Source: Acanthamoeba castellanii str. Neff (lineage: Eukaryota > Discosea > Longamoebia > Acanthamoebidae). Taken from it: 64,000 nt of DNA. Positions 1 to 14,343 of this stretch are shown one piece after another. The notes under the pieces are model-generated. The model searched no databases, was not told where the DNA came from, and saw only the letters and a program-made list of their open reading frames with translations. The DNA lies in NCBI RefSeq assembly GCF_000313135.1, contig NW_004457675.1:11203-75202 (forward strand), in the 5' to 3' direction. Every line of letters starts with the position of its first letter. The stretch's first letter is position 1. The position numbers and the translations under genes are program-made.

Positions 1-127
1 ATTTCAAACACTCAATTCTCTCCGCTCGATTTTGTCTGGCCGAGATTAGCGATTTTCTGACGATTAACTTTTATTGTACTTCGATCATCATCGCCATCAT
101 CATCATCATCATGCACAAACCAATCAG

Positions 128-3100
128 GTCTCTCATACGAGATCTTGAAGGCCGTGCTGCGCAAGGGCTACAAGGTGCCCACGCCCATCCAGCGTAAGGC
201 CGTGCCCATCATCATGGGCGGCTCCGACGTGGTGGCCATGGCCCGCACGGGCTCCGGTAAGACCGCCGCCTTCGTCCTGCCCATGCTGCACAAGCTCCAG
301 AAGCACTCGTTCCAGTTCGGCGCCCGCGGCCTCATCCTGTCGCCCACCCGCGAGCTGGCCCTGCAGACCCTCAAGTTCTGCAAGGAGTTGGGCCACTTCA
401 CCGACCTGCGCTACTGCTGCCTCATCGGTGGCGACAACATGGAGGACCAGTTCAGCCAGCTCACCCACAACCCCGACATGTACACTTCTCTCTTTCTTGT
501 GTGTGTGTGTGTCGTGTGTGTGTGTGTGTGTCGTGTTGTGTGCGTGTGTGTGTCATTGTACACTTACACCACGTGATGACTTACCACGATCGTCGCCACA
601 GAATGATCGCCACTCCCGGTCGTCTGCTTCACCACCTGCTCGAGGTGGAGATGAGCCTCAAGTCCGTCCAATACGTCGTGTTCGATGAAGCAGACAGGTA
701 TTTTTCTTGTTTCTTTATTTATTATAATAATGCCAACATTTTATTTATTATAGTTACTGTTTTGTAATTTGATGTTTTTTTTTCATAATTGCAGACTGTT
801 CGAGATGGGTTTCGCGGAGCAGCTCAAGGAGATCATGGGCCGGCTGGGCGAAGGTCGGCAGACGCTGCTGTTCTCGGCCACGCTGCCCAGCTCGCTGGTC
901 GAGTTCGCCCGGGCCGGTCTCACGCAGCCCTCGCTCATCCGACTCGACACCGACATCACCGTCTCCGAACACCTGCGCAACGTCTTCTTCACCGTGCGCG
1001 CCGAAGAGAAGGCCGCCACCCTCCTTTGGATGATGAAGGCCATCATCCCTCAAGACCTCGTACGCTGCACGACACGAACGACACACCACGACACGATACG
1101 ACACACCATCGCACACGCGGTCAGATTGCTGATGAACTGTGTGACGTGTGTCGTGTGTCGTGTGTCACAGGGCGCGGTCGTGTTCGTGGCGACGCGGCAC
1201 CACGTGGAGTACCTGCAGGAGCTGCTGCGATTGGGCGACATCAGCGTGACCTCGGTCTACGGCACGATGGACCAGACGGCGCGTAAGCTCAACCTCACCC
1301 GCTTCCGCAACGGCCAGGCGCGCGTGCTGCTCGTGACGGACGTCGCCGCGCGCGGTCTCGATATCCCGCAGCTGGACTACGTCATCAACTACGACTTCCC
1401 GGCGCGGCCCAAGCTCTTCGTGCATCGCGTGGGTCGTGTGGCCCGTGCAGGCAGGTCCGGTACTGCCTACTCGCTCGTTTCGCCCGACGAGGTACAACCT
1501 TACACACATCACACACACACACACCACACGGTCGGGGAGCTGAGTGTGAGTGTCTCACGCACACGACACACATAGCTGGCGTACATGCTGGACGTGCACC
1601 TGTTCATGGGGTGGAAGCCTAAGCACGTGGTGCCGGAGGGCGAGGAGTACCACGAGAGCGAGGTCTACTACGGCCGGCTGCCGACCGACACCATCTCCTT
1701 CTACTCTGAATTCGTGCTCAACTCTCTCAACAATCACTCCGACCTCGTACATGCTCACCACCGCCCTCGCTCGTCTTCACTTCTGTCACTAACGACACGA
1801 CACGACACACACACACCGCACGCGCACGATCGCACACAACAGCAAGCGCTGTACAAGGTGACGCTGAACGCGTACAAGCAGTACCACCGCACGCGCACGG
1901 CGCCGTCGCCGGAGTCGGTCAAGCGCGCCAAGCAGCTGCCGTCGGACGGGCTCCACCCGTGCCTGGCGCGCTTCGGCGTGGTGGCCAAGGAGCAGGTCGA
2001 GGCCATCGACTTCATCTCGAGCCTCAAGAAGTTCCGACCGCCCCAGACCGTGCTCGAGATGCAGCACGGCGACGTCGGCTCCAAGCGCCGCGGTGCCGCT
2101 GCCCTCACCGGACAGGGTACGTGCGTGTGCGCTGGCGTGTGCGGCGTGTGCGTGCGTGTGCGCATGTGTGTGCGGTGCATAAATGAATGAAAATAACTAA
2201 ATTGCGCGAATTGTGCAGGAGCGTTGGATGTGATGAAGCACAAGCGGGAGCAGCACGACGAACTGATCAAGCGGCGGATCGACGGCCAGCAGCAGGAGCT
2301 GACCGAGAAGATGCAGACCGAGGCCGACGACGAGGCGCTGTCGCAGGCCATCGCCAAGGAGGACGAGGACGAGAACGAGAACGACGCTGTCGTCGAGACG
2401 AGCAAGCGCAGCAGCGCCGCCGAACACAACTCAGTCAAGAAGCGCAAGCGCGAGCCGGAGACGTTCAGGGACGAGGAGTACTTCATCCCCATGTTCCAGC
2501 AGGGCAGAGCCAAGGAAGACGCGTACGCCACCCACCCCGCCTTTGTTGTGTTACATTGAAATATTTATCTCTTTATTGAAACAACTGTATTTATATTATC
2601 GATGTGTTTGAGTGTATCTTTTAACACATTTATGTCAAAAATATATTATTATAATAAATTAGGCTGTCGGTGCGTGACGACTCGCGAGGACTGATGGGCG
2701 ACGTGGCCATGGACCTGATGAGCGACGACAAGCAGACCATGATGAAGAACAAGAACGCCATGCGGTACGAGCATGCCCAGCATAGAATATATAATATATT
2801 ATATATAATATATAAATGTAGGCATTGGTCTCGTGGCTCACCACCGTCGATGCGTGTCGCGTGTGGTTTGTGCGCACACACAGGTGGGACCGAAAGAGGA
2901 AGCGCTTCGTGACGGCGGCTTCGCTCGAGGCCAAGGAGAAGAAGGGCGGGTTCAAGTTCAAGAACGAATCCGGCACCAACGTCGACGGCACCAAGAAGAT
3001 CTCCATGTACGTAGTTCCTACCGCACACGCCACCGCACACACCTTTACACCACGGGAACTTACCATCATCGTGTGCGTGCGGTGGTGCGTGTGCGGTGTG

Positions 3101-3373
3101 TGCGGTGGTGAACAACAGTTACAAGAAGTGGACGGAGAAGACGCGAGCCCACATCCCGAGCGTGGGCGACGACGAGACCACGGTGCGGGCGGTGCCGGTC
3201 GAAGGCGGCAAGTACCGCCACAAGGCGCCCAAGGCCGCTTCGACCGGCGGGCGCAGCGAGCTGCGCGGCGCCGAGCAGATCGGAAAGGAGAAGAAGCGCG
3301 TCAAGAAGCTGCAGATGCGGATGAAGTCTGGCCGGGCCAACAACACCAGAATGGCCGGCATGAGCTCAACCGC

Positions 3374-3404
<31 letters not shown>

Positions 3405-3590
3405 GCCGAGGTGGTGGAGGCGCTGGCCGAGGAGGCGGAGGCGGTAGGGGAGGCGGTGGTGGCGGTGGAAGAGGAGGCAGAGGTGGAGGAAGGGGTGGAG
3501 GAAGAGGAAGAAGGTGAACAGTGGCTTCCCAAGGCATCCAAAAGCAATCAAAGAGGAAAAGATCTTCTCCCACACCATGGTGATAATTGA
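128..3590 (+). CDS. DBP10: DEAD-box RNA helicase DBP10/DDX54, copy 1 (5' partial)
   Basis: Nucleolar ATP-dependent RNA helicase expected to act in 60S ribosomal subunit assembly. The protein enters at the Q-motif region ([14 protein letters not shown]), then shows motif [20 protein letters not shown], motif [17 protein letters not shown] and [10 protein letters not shown]. The DBP10-type C-terminal part ([19 protein letters not shown]) separates it from other DEAD-box helicases. Exons read 128-479, 602-697, 795-1059, 1171-1491, 1576-1746, 1843-2116, 2219-2522, 2663-2764, 2884-3006 and 3119-3590, all with GT-AG introns. Bases 1-127 are intron; earlier exons lie outside the window. In the last exon this copy leaves the frame that encodes the RGG tail of copy 2 and reads an Ala- then Glu-rich tail to a stop at 3590, so it may carry an allelic frameshift or a sequencing error in a GGC run. 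Confidence 0.93.
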
Positions 3591-4813
3591 GTGCTACTTC
3601 TGTAAACCACTTCCCTCACTGCTATGTTGAGCACTGTGAGATGAACAGCATCACCCCTCTGTGCACCTGTTCTGCATGTGGTGGCAAGCAAACCCACCAC
3701 TGCACCTGCTCCTTGGCATCTGCTCCTGCCTCAGCTGACCAGACTTCACTGCCACCCTCACCACTCCTCACACCCACCACACTGCCACTGGAGAAGAAAA
3801 GGAAACAGGGAGAAAGCATGCACCAGACCAGCATTGCTGAACTCAGCCCAGCTCATGGGCAAGAAGTGCATCCTCTGCAACATGAAGAGGACCCAAGACT
3901 GTGGGCATCCCACATATCCACATTGGCAACTACTAGAAAGATCCTCCTCAACAAGAAAGGACATCTGGTGGACACAGAAGAATGCAGCAACATGCAGCAC
4001 ATCCTGACCCAGCTCATCACCACTGAGAAGACTGACAGTGACAGCAACATTGACATCTTCACCAATGGATCTGAGGATGAGCCTCTACACTGCACATCTA
4101 CAGCAATCACCATCTCACACCCTCCCTCTGCCAGGAGAAGAATTAATTTTAATTTTATTTTTTTTGGCATCACCCTGTAGACCTCCTCCTTGCACTTGCC
4201 CTCCACATCACTAAATCACAAGTGCAGCACATCCACCAGTGGCTCTTGCCATGGCTCTACACTCAACACTCTCTTCTACTTGGCAAAGAAAGACAAACAC
4301 ACCATCAGCATCCTTCTCATCATTGCCTTTGGACCATCCTTTACCTCTCCCCATCCTACCAGCTAATGGGAAGATGAGTAGCCAGAACACACTCAAAGTA
4401 CACCCCCAGATCCCCTACAATGACTCCCCAGACAGGAAAGGAGCACCTCCTGACCATAAGGAGTTCACAAGGAAGTGATCCAAGAGCACCACAGCCAACA
4501 GCAAGTCAGGGGAAGATGATGACAATAGGAAGGGCAGCAAGCACAAGAGAAGGTTGGTGAAAAATGGGAGGGTCAAGAACAACAATACAATGACAGTAGC
4601 AACTGCAAGGTCATAATGCATCAGGGGGACCAAAGATGACCAATAATTTGTGCTCATTTGAAATGAGAGGTCACAAATGACCATAAACTTGCAGTCATTT
4701 GGAATGAGAGGTCACAAATGACTGTGGCCATTTTGTTGTGCTAAAATTGTGAGATTTGACCTTTTTGATTTATAGGGCAGGTGAATGATAATGATGACAT
4801 GTGTCTTTTAAGT
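3560..4813. other. CpG-poor insertion specific to unit 1, degenerate element-like
   Basis: Sequence shared with unit 2 stops near 3559 and resumes near 4814. Between them the DNA is A/C-rich and almost lacks CG dinucleotides, unlike the CpG-rich genes on both sides. Several short overlapping reading frames look like broken coding sequence. One contains a cysteine/histidine cluster (MGKKCILCNMKRTQDCGHP from 3855) that resembles a zinc-binding knuckle. No intact gene, no clear terminal repeats and no recognisable transposase were found. The best guess is a decayed, formerly methylated mobile element; this is inference. Confidence 0.5.
4654..4722. repeat. Two imperfect direct repeats, 41 bp apart
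   Basis: A 28-base unit beginning TCATTTGAAATGAGAGGTCA at 4654 recurs at 4695 with one change (TCATTTGGAATGAGAGGTCA). The first half of each unit is itself near-palindromic. It sits at the right end of the CpG-poor island and could be part of an element terminus. Confidence 0.6.
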
Positions 4814-5012
4814 GTAGTATATGTATTATGTATACAAGTGCATGCATGAACATATTCTTTGCATCAAAAGCTCTTCCTGTGTGGTGTTCTTCCTCATTGG
4901 CGTTTGGGTGATAAGCCCTTGCCATCCTCCACAACCAGGTCGCACAGAATTCTCGCTTTGCTTTTCTTTTGGTTTTTTCTCTCTGTTCGTTTTGGTGGTT
5001 CGTTGTGTAAAG

Positions 5013-8000
5013 ATGGCGACCATGCTCCGGACCTCCACTTCTTCCTCCACCTCCACTTCCGCCTCGCGCGTCCTCGGTATCCGAAGCTTTGCCACCAAGT
5101 CGTACGTTTGCTTTCACTTCTAATTAAGATCTTATTGAGTACTTAATCTTGGGTCTAAAAATTCACCACAGGGATCGCGCGGCCGCTCCTTTGGCGCTCG
5201 CTCAACGACTCTCCGGTACCGTCTGCGCTCTCTCGCAGGACCTCTCTGTTTTAGATTCTTATATTCATATTATTACTATGCCTTATTAGAACGACGAATT
5301 TTACTCCTTTATTATTTTATTTTTTTAATTTATTTAATTATCTATTTTTGTCCGTCACCTGCAGGCAAGCATTTCATCGGTGGTCTGCGACCGGCCAAGA
5401 GCGGAGCCGTGTTCGACGTCCACAACCCGGCCACCGGCGAGACCATCGGCCACGCCGCCCTCGGTGCGTCCAAATGCTGGAAAGGTTTGAACTGTTTGTG
5501 CTGATCAGGCCGACGACGACACATGTGCCAGGCGATGAGGCCGACATCAACGACGCCGTCACCCTGGCCTCGCGCGCCCAGAAGGAGTGGCGCGAGCAGT
5601 CCGTGCGGTGCGGCACGACCCAGCTTTACACCGCACACACACACACACACACGACCACACGACACAGCAGTTGCGGCTCACGTTTTTTGGGCGCGGAAAC
5701 AGAGCTCGCGGTGCCCTGGTGGCCAAGTGCGGCGAGGTGCTGCGCGCCCACGTCGAGGAGCTCGCCCAGCTCACCTCCCTCGAGACCGGCAAGGTACCCA
5801 ACGACCCATGTAAGGCGCCCTCCCCGCCGGGACAACACTCACCGCACACACCGCACGACACGCTTCATCGCACACACCGCACACGCGCGACCGCACGCAC
5901 CGCACAGGCGATTCGTACGGAGAGCAGGGTCGAGGCGGGTCTGATTTCGGACACGTTCAGCTTCTTCGGCGGATTGGCGCCGGAGATCAAGGGCCAGACC
6001 ATCCCCTTCAACCCCAGCGTCCTCACCTACACCTCCCGCGAACCCGTCGGCGTCGTCGGCGCCATCATTCCCGTACGTCGACCGCACTCACGACACCCAC
6101 TGCACCGCACACGCACACGCAACACGCAACACGCAACACGCAACACGCAACACGACAAGACACTCATAATGGAGTAAAAACCCATTTCTTGGTCGTCGTC
6201 GCGTTGTAGTGGAACGCACCGCTGCTGCTCTTTGCGCTCAAGCTGGCGCCCGCTCTCGTGGCCGGTAACGCGGTGGTCCTCAAGTCCGCCGAGGCCGCCC
6301 CCTTCGGTGCGCCCCCCATGCTCTCCCCTCCAGCCTGGCGCCGTTTTCGTTCATTTTTTTCTTTTCGTTCTTCGTTCTTTTTCGTTGTTTGTAACCTAAC
6401 CGGTCGTCGGTCGTGTTGTGGGGTGCTCGCACCAGGTGTGCTGCGCGTGACGGAGCTCCTCAACCAGGTGCTGCCTTCCGGTCTCGTCAGCACGGTCTCA
6501 GGTACATCACGCACACGCACGCACCGCACACGCACACACCTTTGGACGCACGACACTCACACGCGTGCGTGCGCGGTGCAGGATACGGCAAGCAGGCGGG
6601 TACTCCGCTGGTGAGGCACCCGCTGGTGAAGAAGGTCACCTTCACCGGCTCCGTCGACACCGGACGCGAGATCTACAAGTACACCAACTGACGCCCAAAA
6701 GCCCTTTTGTTCTTTTCTTCTTTTCCATCGTAATTCCTTTTCTTTTTCTTTTTTCTTTTTTCTTTTTTGTTTATGACAATGCAGGCAGGCTGCGGAGAAG
6801 CTGATCCCGGTCACGCTCGAGCTGGGAGGCAAGTCGCCCATGATCGGTACCGAAAAAGAACATACACCGCTGCAGCCGCCGCCGCCCCCACGTTTTAGTA
6901 GTCGTGGCCTGTGCTGACCCACGGCCTCAGTGCTGGAGGACGCCAACTTCGAGAAGGCCGTCAACGGCGCCATTCTCTCCATGCGCTTCACTCGTCAGGG
7001 TACCTACCGCACACGCACTCGACACTCGACACACGCACACGCACTTGACACACGCACCACCGCACACGCACCACCGCACACGCACACGCGCGCTGAACAT
7101 GTTGTGATTCCCCCCCCCCTCCCGCAAAACCAAGGTCAATCGTGCACGGCGGCGAGCCGCATCTATGTGCACGAGGCCATCCACGACAAGTTCGTCGCTG
7201 CCCTCACCGAGAAGATCAACGCCCTCAAGGCACCTTTCCCTCTCCCCCTCTCCTTCGTCGAAACACTGCTAACCGAGCGTGTGCGGTGTGTGCGGCGTGT
7301 GCGGTGGGGTGTAGATGGGCGACCCGCTGGACGAGGCGACCGACATCGGCACGGTGATCTCGAAGCCCCAGCTGGACAAGATCCAGCGCTACATCGCCCT
7401 GGGCAAGGGCGAGCAGGGCGCCACCGCCCACGAATGCTCCGCCCTCCCCACCGACGCTTCGCTCAGCAAGGTATGTGCGTGTGTGTCGTGTGTGTCGTGT
7501 GTGTCGTGTCGTGTCGTGTGTGTCGTGCGCGCGTTGTGTGGTGTGCTCACGCGTCGTGGTGCAGGGTCTGTACGTGAGGCCGGTGGTGTTCACGGGCATC
7601 TCCAACCAGTCGCGCGTGGCGCGTGAGGAGATCTTCGGCCCCGTCACCTGCGTCTTCAAGGTACCGCACACGACGCGCACTACACGCACACGCACACGCG
7701 GTCGTTGATTCGGGTGTGTGTCGTGTGTCGTGTGCGACAGTTCAACGACTTCGACGCGGTGCTGGACGAGGCCAACTCGACCGAGTACGGCCTGTCGGCC
7801 AGCGTGTGGACCAACGACCTCCAGAAGGCCCTCCACGCCACCCGCAAGCTCGAAGCCGGTACGCGACCTGCCATCGTCGCCGCAGACGTCCGACGCTGCA
7901 GGCTGATGACATCCCTGGGCTGGGGGAGTGAAGGTGTGGTGCAGGTGAACCAGAACGCGGTGGTGCAGCCCAATCTGCCGGTGGGCGGGTGGAAGGTGTC

Positions 8001-8082
8001 GGGCCTGGGCCGCGAGGGCTCGCTCGAGACCATGCTGGAGCACTTCACCCACTCCAAGACCGTGGCCATCAACTTTGCCTAA
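5013..8082 (+). CDS. NAD(P)-dependent aldehyde dehydrogenase, probably mitochondrial, copy 1
   Basis: Oxidises an aldehyde to its acid with NAD(P)+; the substrate cannot be named from sequence. Sixteen exons join in frame to 522 residues: 5013-5101, 5172-5215, 5365-5463, 5532-5607, 5703-5793, 5908-6072, 6210-6306, 6436-6501, 6582-6678, 6785-6846, 6931-6999, 7135-7229, 7315-7470, 7565-7660, 7741-7858 and 7934-8082. The N-terminus ([19 protein letters not shown]) is Ser/Thr/Arg-rich, like a mitochondrial presequence. ALDH motifs are present: [18 protein letters not shown], catalytic Glu in LELGGKSP, catalytic Cys in GQSCTAASR, and EEIFGPV. The overall pattern is closer to betaine-aldehyde-type ALDHs than to methylmalonate-semialdehyde dehydrogenase. 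The intron at 7230-7314 starts with GC instead of GT. Confidence 0.93.
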
Positions 8083-8237
8083 TTCCGCGGCATGAGCTTC
8101 CCCTTCAAGTCCGAAAAAGGTCAAAAGTTAGTTTTATACCTTTTAAGGTGTGATGACGTGTTCGCTTTCCACCTCGAGAAGAAGAAGAGCAGTTGTAGTG
8201 GGCACCGTGTGACACCACGGTGGCCAGAGCGTTGTCG

Positions 8238-9509
8238 ATGCGCTTCAGGTCTCTCCTCCTCCTTGTCGTCTCCTTTTTCCTTCTCTACAGCGTCATAGTG
8301 GGGCTACTCAAATACCAGGTCCAACCCCCCCCAACTTGAGGGTTTGCTTTCTTGGTCCGCTCGCTCAAAATGGGCCACCACGCAGGCGGTTGACAGCCGC
8401 TCGGGGCTCAAGGTGGCCTACCTCATCCTCGTGCACTCCGACGAGTCCGTGCTGGCCTCGCAGCGCCTGCTGCCGGCCATATGGCGCCCTGACTTCTTCT
8501 ACCTCTACGTCGTGGACCAGAGCACGGACGAGCTCGGGCGGCTCAGGCTCGACGAGTTCCTGGGCTCGCCCGCCGCCGTCTTCCACGGCAGCGCCAACGT
8601 GCGGGCCATGACCACCAACGTGCTCTCGGGGTGGGGCACGCTGGGGCTCGTGCAGAACGAGCTTGACGGACTGCAGGAGCTGCTGGGCCTCGGCAAGTGG
8701 GACTACGCGATCAACTTGTCGGGCGACACGTACCCTCTCGTGGGACAGGCGGAGCTGGCCGAGCGGTTGGCCCACTGGCGCGGGGCCAACTTCGTGACCG
8801 ACCCCGGCACAAGGCCGCAGAGGGCCAACGAGGTGCCCGAATTGAAGCTCGCGCGACTGGCCAACGTCACTTGGCCTACGGGGGTCGCCGAGCCTGACCA
8901 ATACGGGTCCCAGGTACGCCTGTTCGTTCTTGGCAGAGACCCACACATGGACCCTCAACTACCACACAACACCAGTGGTTTATCCTCACCCGCGAGTTTG
9001 TGGAGTACACACTCTCTTCTGCCCGGGCCCGCAATGTGCTGCTGGCCATGGGCAGCGGCAAGGCAGACGTTGCCGACGAGTCGTTCTTCCAGATCGTGCT
9101 CATGAACAGCCCCTTCAACAGCACCGTGGGGTACCAAAGGGTACCTCTTGACACCTTTTTTTTGCTTGTTTGCATTTCTTTCAACTTACCCCTCCCTCAC
9201 CCAATTCCTTAGCACGGAAGACCTGTCTGTCGATACCACCGATGGGATGCGTGCCTGTACCTGGTACAAACTGCAAGTTGTGCCACATCTGATAACGATC
9301 TGATGGTGATGATGATGTCCTATGTTTCCACTTCTCAACAACAGAAGCCTGAGGCACCCCATCAGTACCCCTGCTTCTTGGGTCCACAGGACCTCCAAGT
9401 GATGGTGGAGTCAGATTGCGTCTTTGCCCGCAAGCTGCACCCAGAGGTGTCACAAGACTTGTACGCCATGCTGGACCAGCATAGAAGTGCAGTGGGGCAC
9501 CAACATTAA
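8238..9509 (+). CDS. GT14-like glycosyltransferase (core-2/I-branching or xylosyltransferase family), copy 1
   Basis: Type II Golgi-style membrane enzyme. The start at 8238 puts a single hydrophobic anchor (SLLLLVVSFFLLYS) right at the N-terminus. The luminal part has AYLILVHSDE, then WDYAINLSGDTYPL and GSQWFILTREFVEY, the arrangement typical of core-2 GlcNAc-transferase/xylosyltransferase relatives. Exons 8238-8318, 8386-8913, 8976-9140, 9213-9263 and 9345-9509 give 329 residues. Indels against copy 2 lie inside the first and second introns, which confirms that those stretches are spliced out. Donor sugar and acceptor are unknown. It lies 155 bp after the dehydrogenase on the same strand and converges with the thiolase gene. 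Confidence 0.85.
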
Positions 9510-9631
9510 GAAAAAACACATGAATGTTAACATGAAGGCACACATGAAGGGCGCTAACAACAAACACTCTTTTTGCTTTTGACGCGGAGACCTGGTCACC
9601 ACGATGACATACAAACATGCACTACAGGGTA

Positions 9632-11998
<2,367 letters not shown>

Positions 11999-12484
11999 GT
12001 AATCGTGTGATGATTTGCTGGCGTAGCGAGTGCCGATCGATTGAGATTAAAGGCCCTACAAGCATGGCAGGGGCGTACGCGGATGCCGCTGGCATTGACG
12101 ACTCGGGAAGCTCGCATTGTATGTGTGATGTGATGATGTGTGGTGTGGATGGTGGTCTCTCTGTGTTCCCTTTGAGTGCGTGGTGCCGTATCTCTGTGGC
12201 GCTACGCAGAGGGCGGAAGGTCCCGATGGGTGCGGCCAACCCCGAACATTTTCCGATCCCCGAACATCGTCGCCCCGGAGGAAAAGGCGAAAGAAAATCG
12301 CCTTCCTGGGATCTTGGGTTTGTGGCTGTGGGACATTGGGCATTCATGCCTGCAGCTGGTCTGTTGGGACATGTTGGGCCTCTTGGACCACTGTCTCACC
12401 AAGTCCATCATGTCACAGTTCAACAGAGGAAGACAGTCATCAACTCCCACCTCACCTCACTTGTGATTCGTGCACCATTCAAGT
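11999..12484. other. Intergenic region between thiolase 5' end and F-box/propeller 3' end
   Basis: No supported gene. A long plus-strand open frame crosses it, but its counterpart in unit 2 is disrupted by indels. It must hold the thiolase promoter and the end of the F-box/propeller transcript. Unit 1 has a roughly 20-base insertion near 12370 that unit 2 lacks. Confidence 0.6.
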
Positions 12485-12686
12485 CTATGAAGAGAAAGAG
12501 GAGGCAAAGTCCCAGATGGCGACAGTGTTCTTGGAGGCGGTCACCAGCAGGTCGTCGGTCACCGCACTGCCCAGCGAGTGCTCAGTGCCGTCTGGGTGCT
12601 CCAGCCTGCGCTGGCGATACGTGGCCAGGTCGTGAATGATGATGCGCTTCTCGTGCACCGAGTGCCCAATTAAAATCACTCTGCGC
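12485..12686 (-). CDS. F-box/beta-propeller protein, last exon only (cut by gap)
   Basis: Encodes the C-terminal propeller strand ending in AVTDDLLVTASKNTVAIWDF before the stop at 12485. It matches 23736-23937 in unit 2 with a few substitutions. The exon is interrupted by the N run, so the rest of the gene on this haplotype is missing from the assembly. Confidence 0.85.
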
Positions 12687-12813
12687 NNNNNNNNNNNNNN
12701 NNNNNNNNNNNNNNNNNNNNNNNNNNNNNNNNNNNNNNNNNNNNNNNNNNNNNNNNNNNNNNNNNNNNNNNNNNNNNNNNNNNNNNNNNNNNNNNNNNNN
12801 NNNNNNNNNNNNN
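12687..12813. other. Assembly gap (127 N)
   Basis: A run of 127 unknown bases. The left flank ends inside the F-box/propeller last exon and the right flank begins inside a DBP10 exon, so both sides are internal to genes that are intact elsewhere in the window. Confidence 1.
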
Positions 12814-14219
12814 TCACCGGACAGGGTACGTGCGTGTGCGCTGGCGTGCGGCGTGTGCGCGCGTGTGCGCATGTGTGTGCGGTGCATAAATGAATGAAAA
12901 TAACTAAATTGCGCGAATTGTGCAGGAGCGTTGGATGTGATGAAGCACAAGCGGGAGCAGCACGACGAACTGATCAAGCGGCGGATCGACGGGCAGCAGC
13001 AGGAGCTGACCGAGAAGATGCAGACCGAGGCCGACGACGAGGCGCTGTTGCAGGCCATCGCCAAGGAGGACGAGGACGAGAACGAGGACGAGAACGACGC
13101 TGTCGTCGAGACGAGCAAGCGCAGCAGCGCCGCCGAACACAACTCAGTCAAGAAGCGCAAGCGCGAGCCGGAGACGTTCAGGGACGAGGAGTACTTCATC
13201 CCCATGTTCCAGCAGGGCAGAGCCAAGGAAGACGCGTACGCCACCCACCCCGCCTTTGTTGTGTTACATTGAAATATTTATCTCTTTATATATATATATA
13301 TTTACAGATGTGTTTGAGTATATCTTTTAACACATTTATGTCAATAATATATTATTTTAATAAATTAGGCTGTCGGTGCGTGACGACTCGCGAGGACTGA
13401 TGGGCGACGTGGCCATGGACCTGATGAGCGACGACAAGCAGACCATGATGAAGAACAAGAACGCCATGCGGTACGAGCATGCCTTTATATAATATATAAT
13501 ATAATATATAATATATATATGTAGGCATTGGTCTCGTGGCTCACCACCGTCGATGCGTGTCGCGTGTGGTTTGTGCGCACACACAGGTGGGACCGAAAGA
13601 GGAAGCGCTTCGTGACGGCGGCTTCGCTCGAGGCCAAGGAGAAGAAGGGCGGGTTCAAGTTCAAGAACGAATCCGGCACCAACGTCGACGGCACCAAGAA
13701 GATCTCCATGTACGTAGTTCCTACCGCACACGCCACCGCACACACCTTTACACCACGGGAACTTATCAATCATCGTGTGCGCGCGGTGGTGCGTGTGCGG
13801 TGTGTGCGGTGGTGAACAACAGTTACAAGAAGTGGACGGAGAAGACGCGAGCCCACATCCCAAGCGTGGGCGATGACGAGACCACGGTGCGGGCGGTGCC
13901 GGTCGAGGGCGGCAAGTACCGCCACAAGGCGCCCAAGGCCGCTTCGACCGGCGGGCGCAGCGAGCTGCGCGGCGCTGAGCAGATCGGAAAGGAGAAGAAG
14001 CGCGTTAAGAAGCTGCAGATGCGGATGAAGTCTGGCCGGGCCAACAACACCAGAATGGCCGGCATGAGCTCCCGCGGCGGCGGCGGCGGCGGCGGCCGTG
14101 GCGGCGGCCGAGGTGGTGGAGGCGCTGGCCGAGGAGGCGGAGGCGGTAGGGGAGGCGGTGGTGGCGGTGGAAGAGGAGGCAGAGGTGGAGGAAGGGGTGG
14201 AGGAAGAGGAAGAAGGTGA
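12814..14219 (+). CDS. DBP10: DEAD-box RNA helicase DBP10/DDX54, copy 2 (C-terminal part)
   Basis: Starts at the gap edge inside the exon encoding LTGQ. Exons are 12814-12825, 12926-13235, 13369-13470, 13587-13709 and 13823-14219. Only the C-terminal region of the helicase is present; motifs I-VI are missing because of the gap. The protein ends in a long Arg/Gly-rich tail (RGG-box-like), as expected for a nucleolar RNA-binding helicase. Relative to copy 1 there is a two-residue acidic insertion near 13085 and an intact RGG reading frame. This is probably the reference form of the C-terminus. Confidence 0.92.
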
Positions 14220-14343
14220 ACAGTGGCTTCCAAAAGCAATCAAAGAGGAAAAGAACAGGAAAAAGAAAAGAGTGCATTTCTCCGCAGCACTTGTTTCTTT
14301 CTGCTTAACAAACAAACAGACAAAACATCCCCGGGAGGGAGGG

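Noticed and set aside
5013..8082. Assignment as methylmalonate-semialdehyde dehydrogenase
   Set aside because: The mid-region KIKGQTIP-like sequence and the C-terminal pattern fit general betaine-aldehyde-type ALDHs better, so only the superfamily is claimed.
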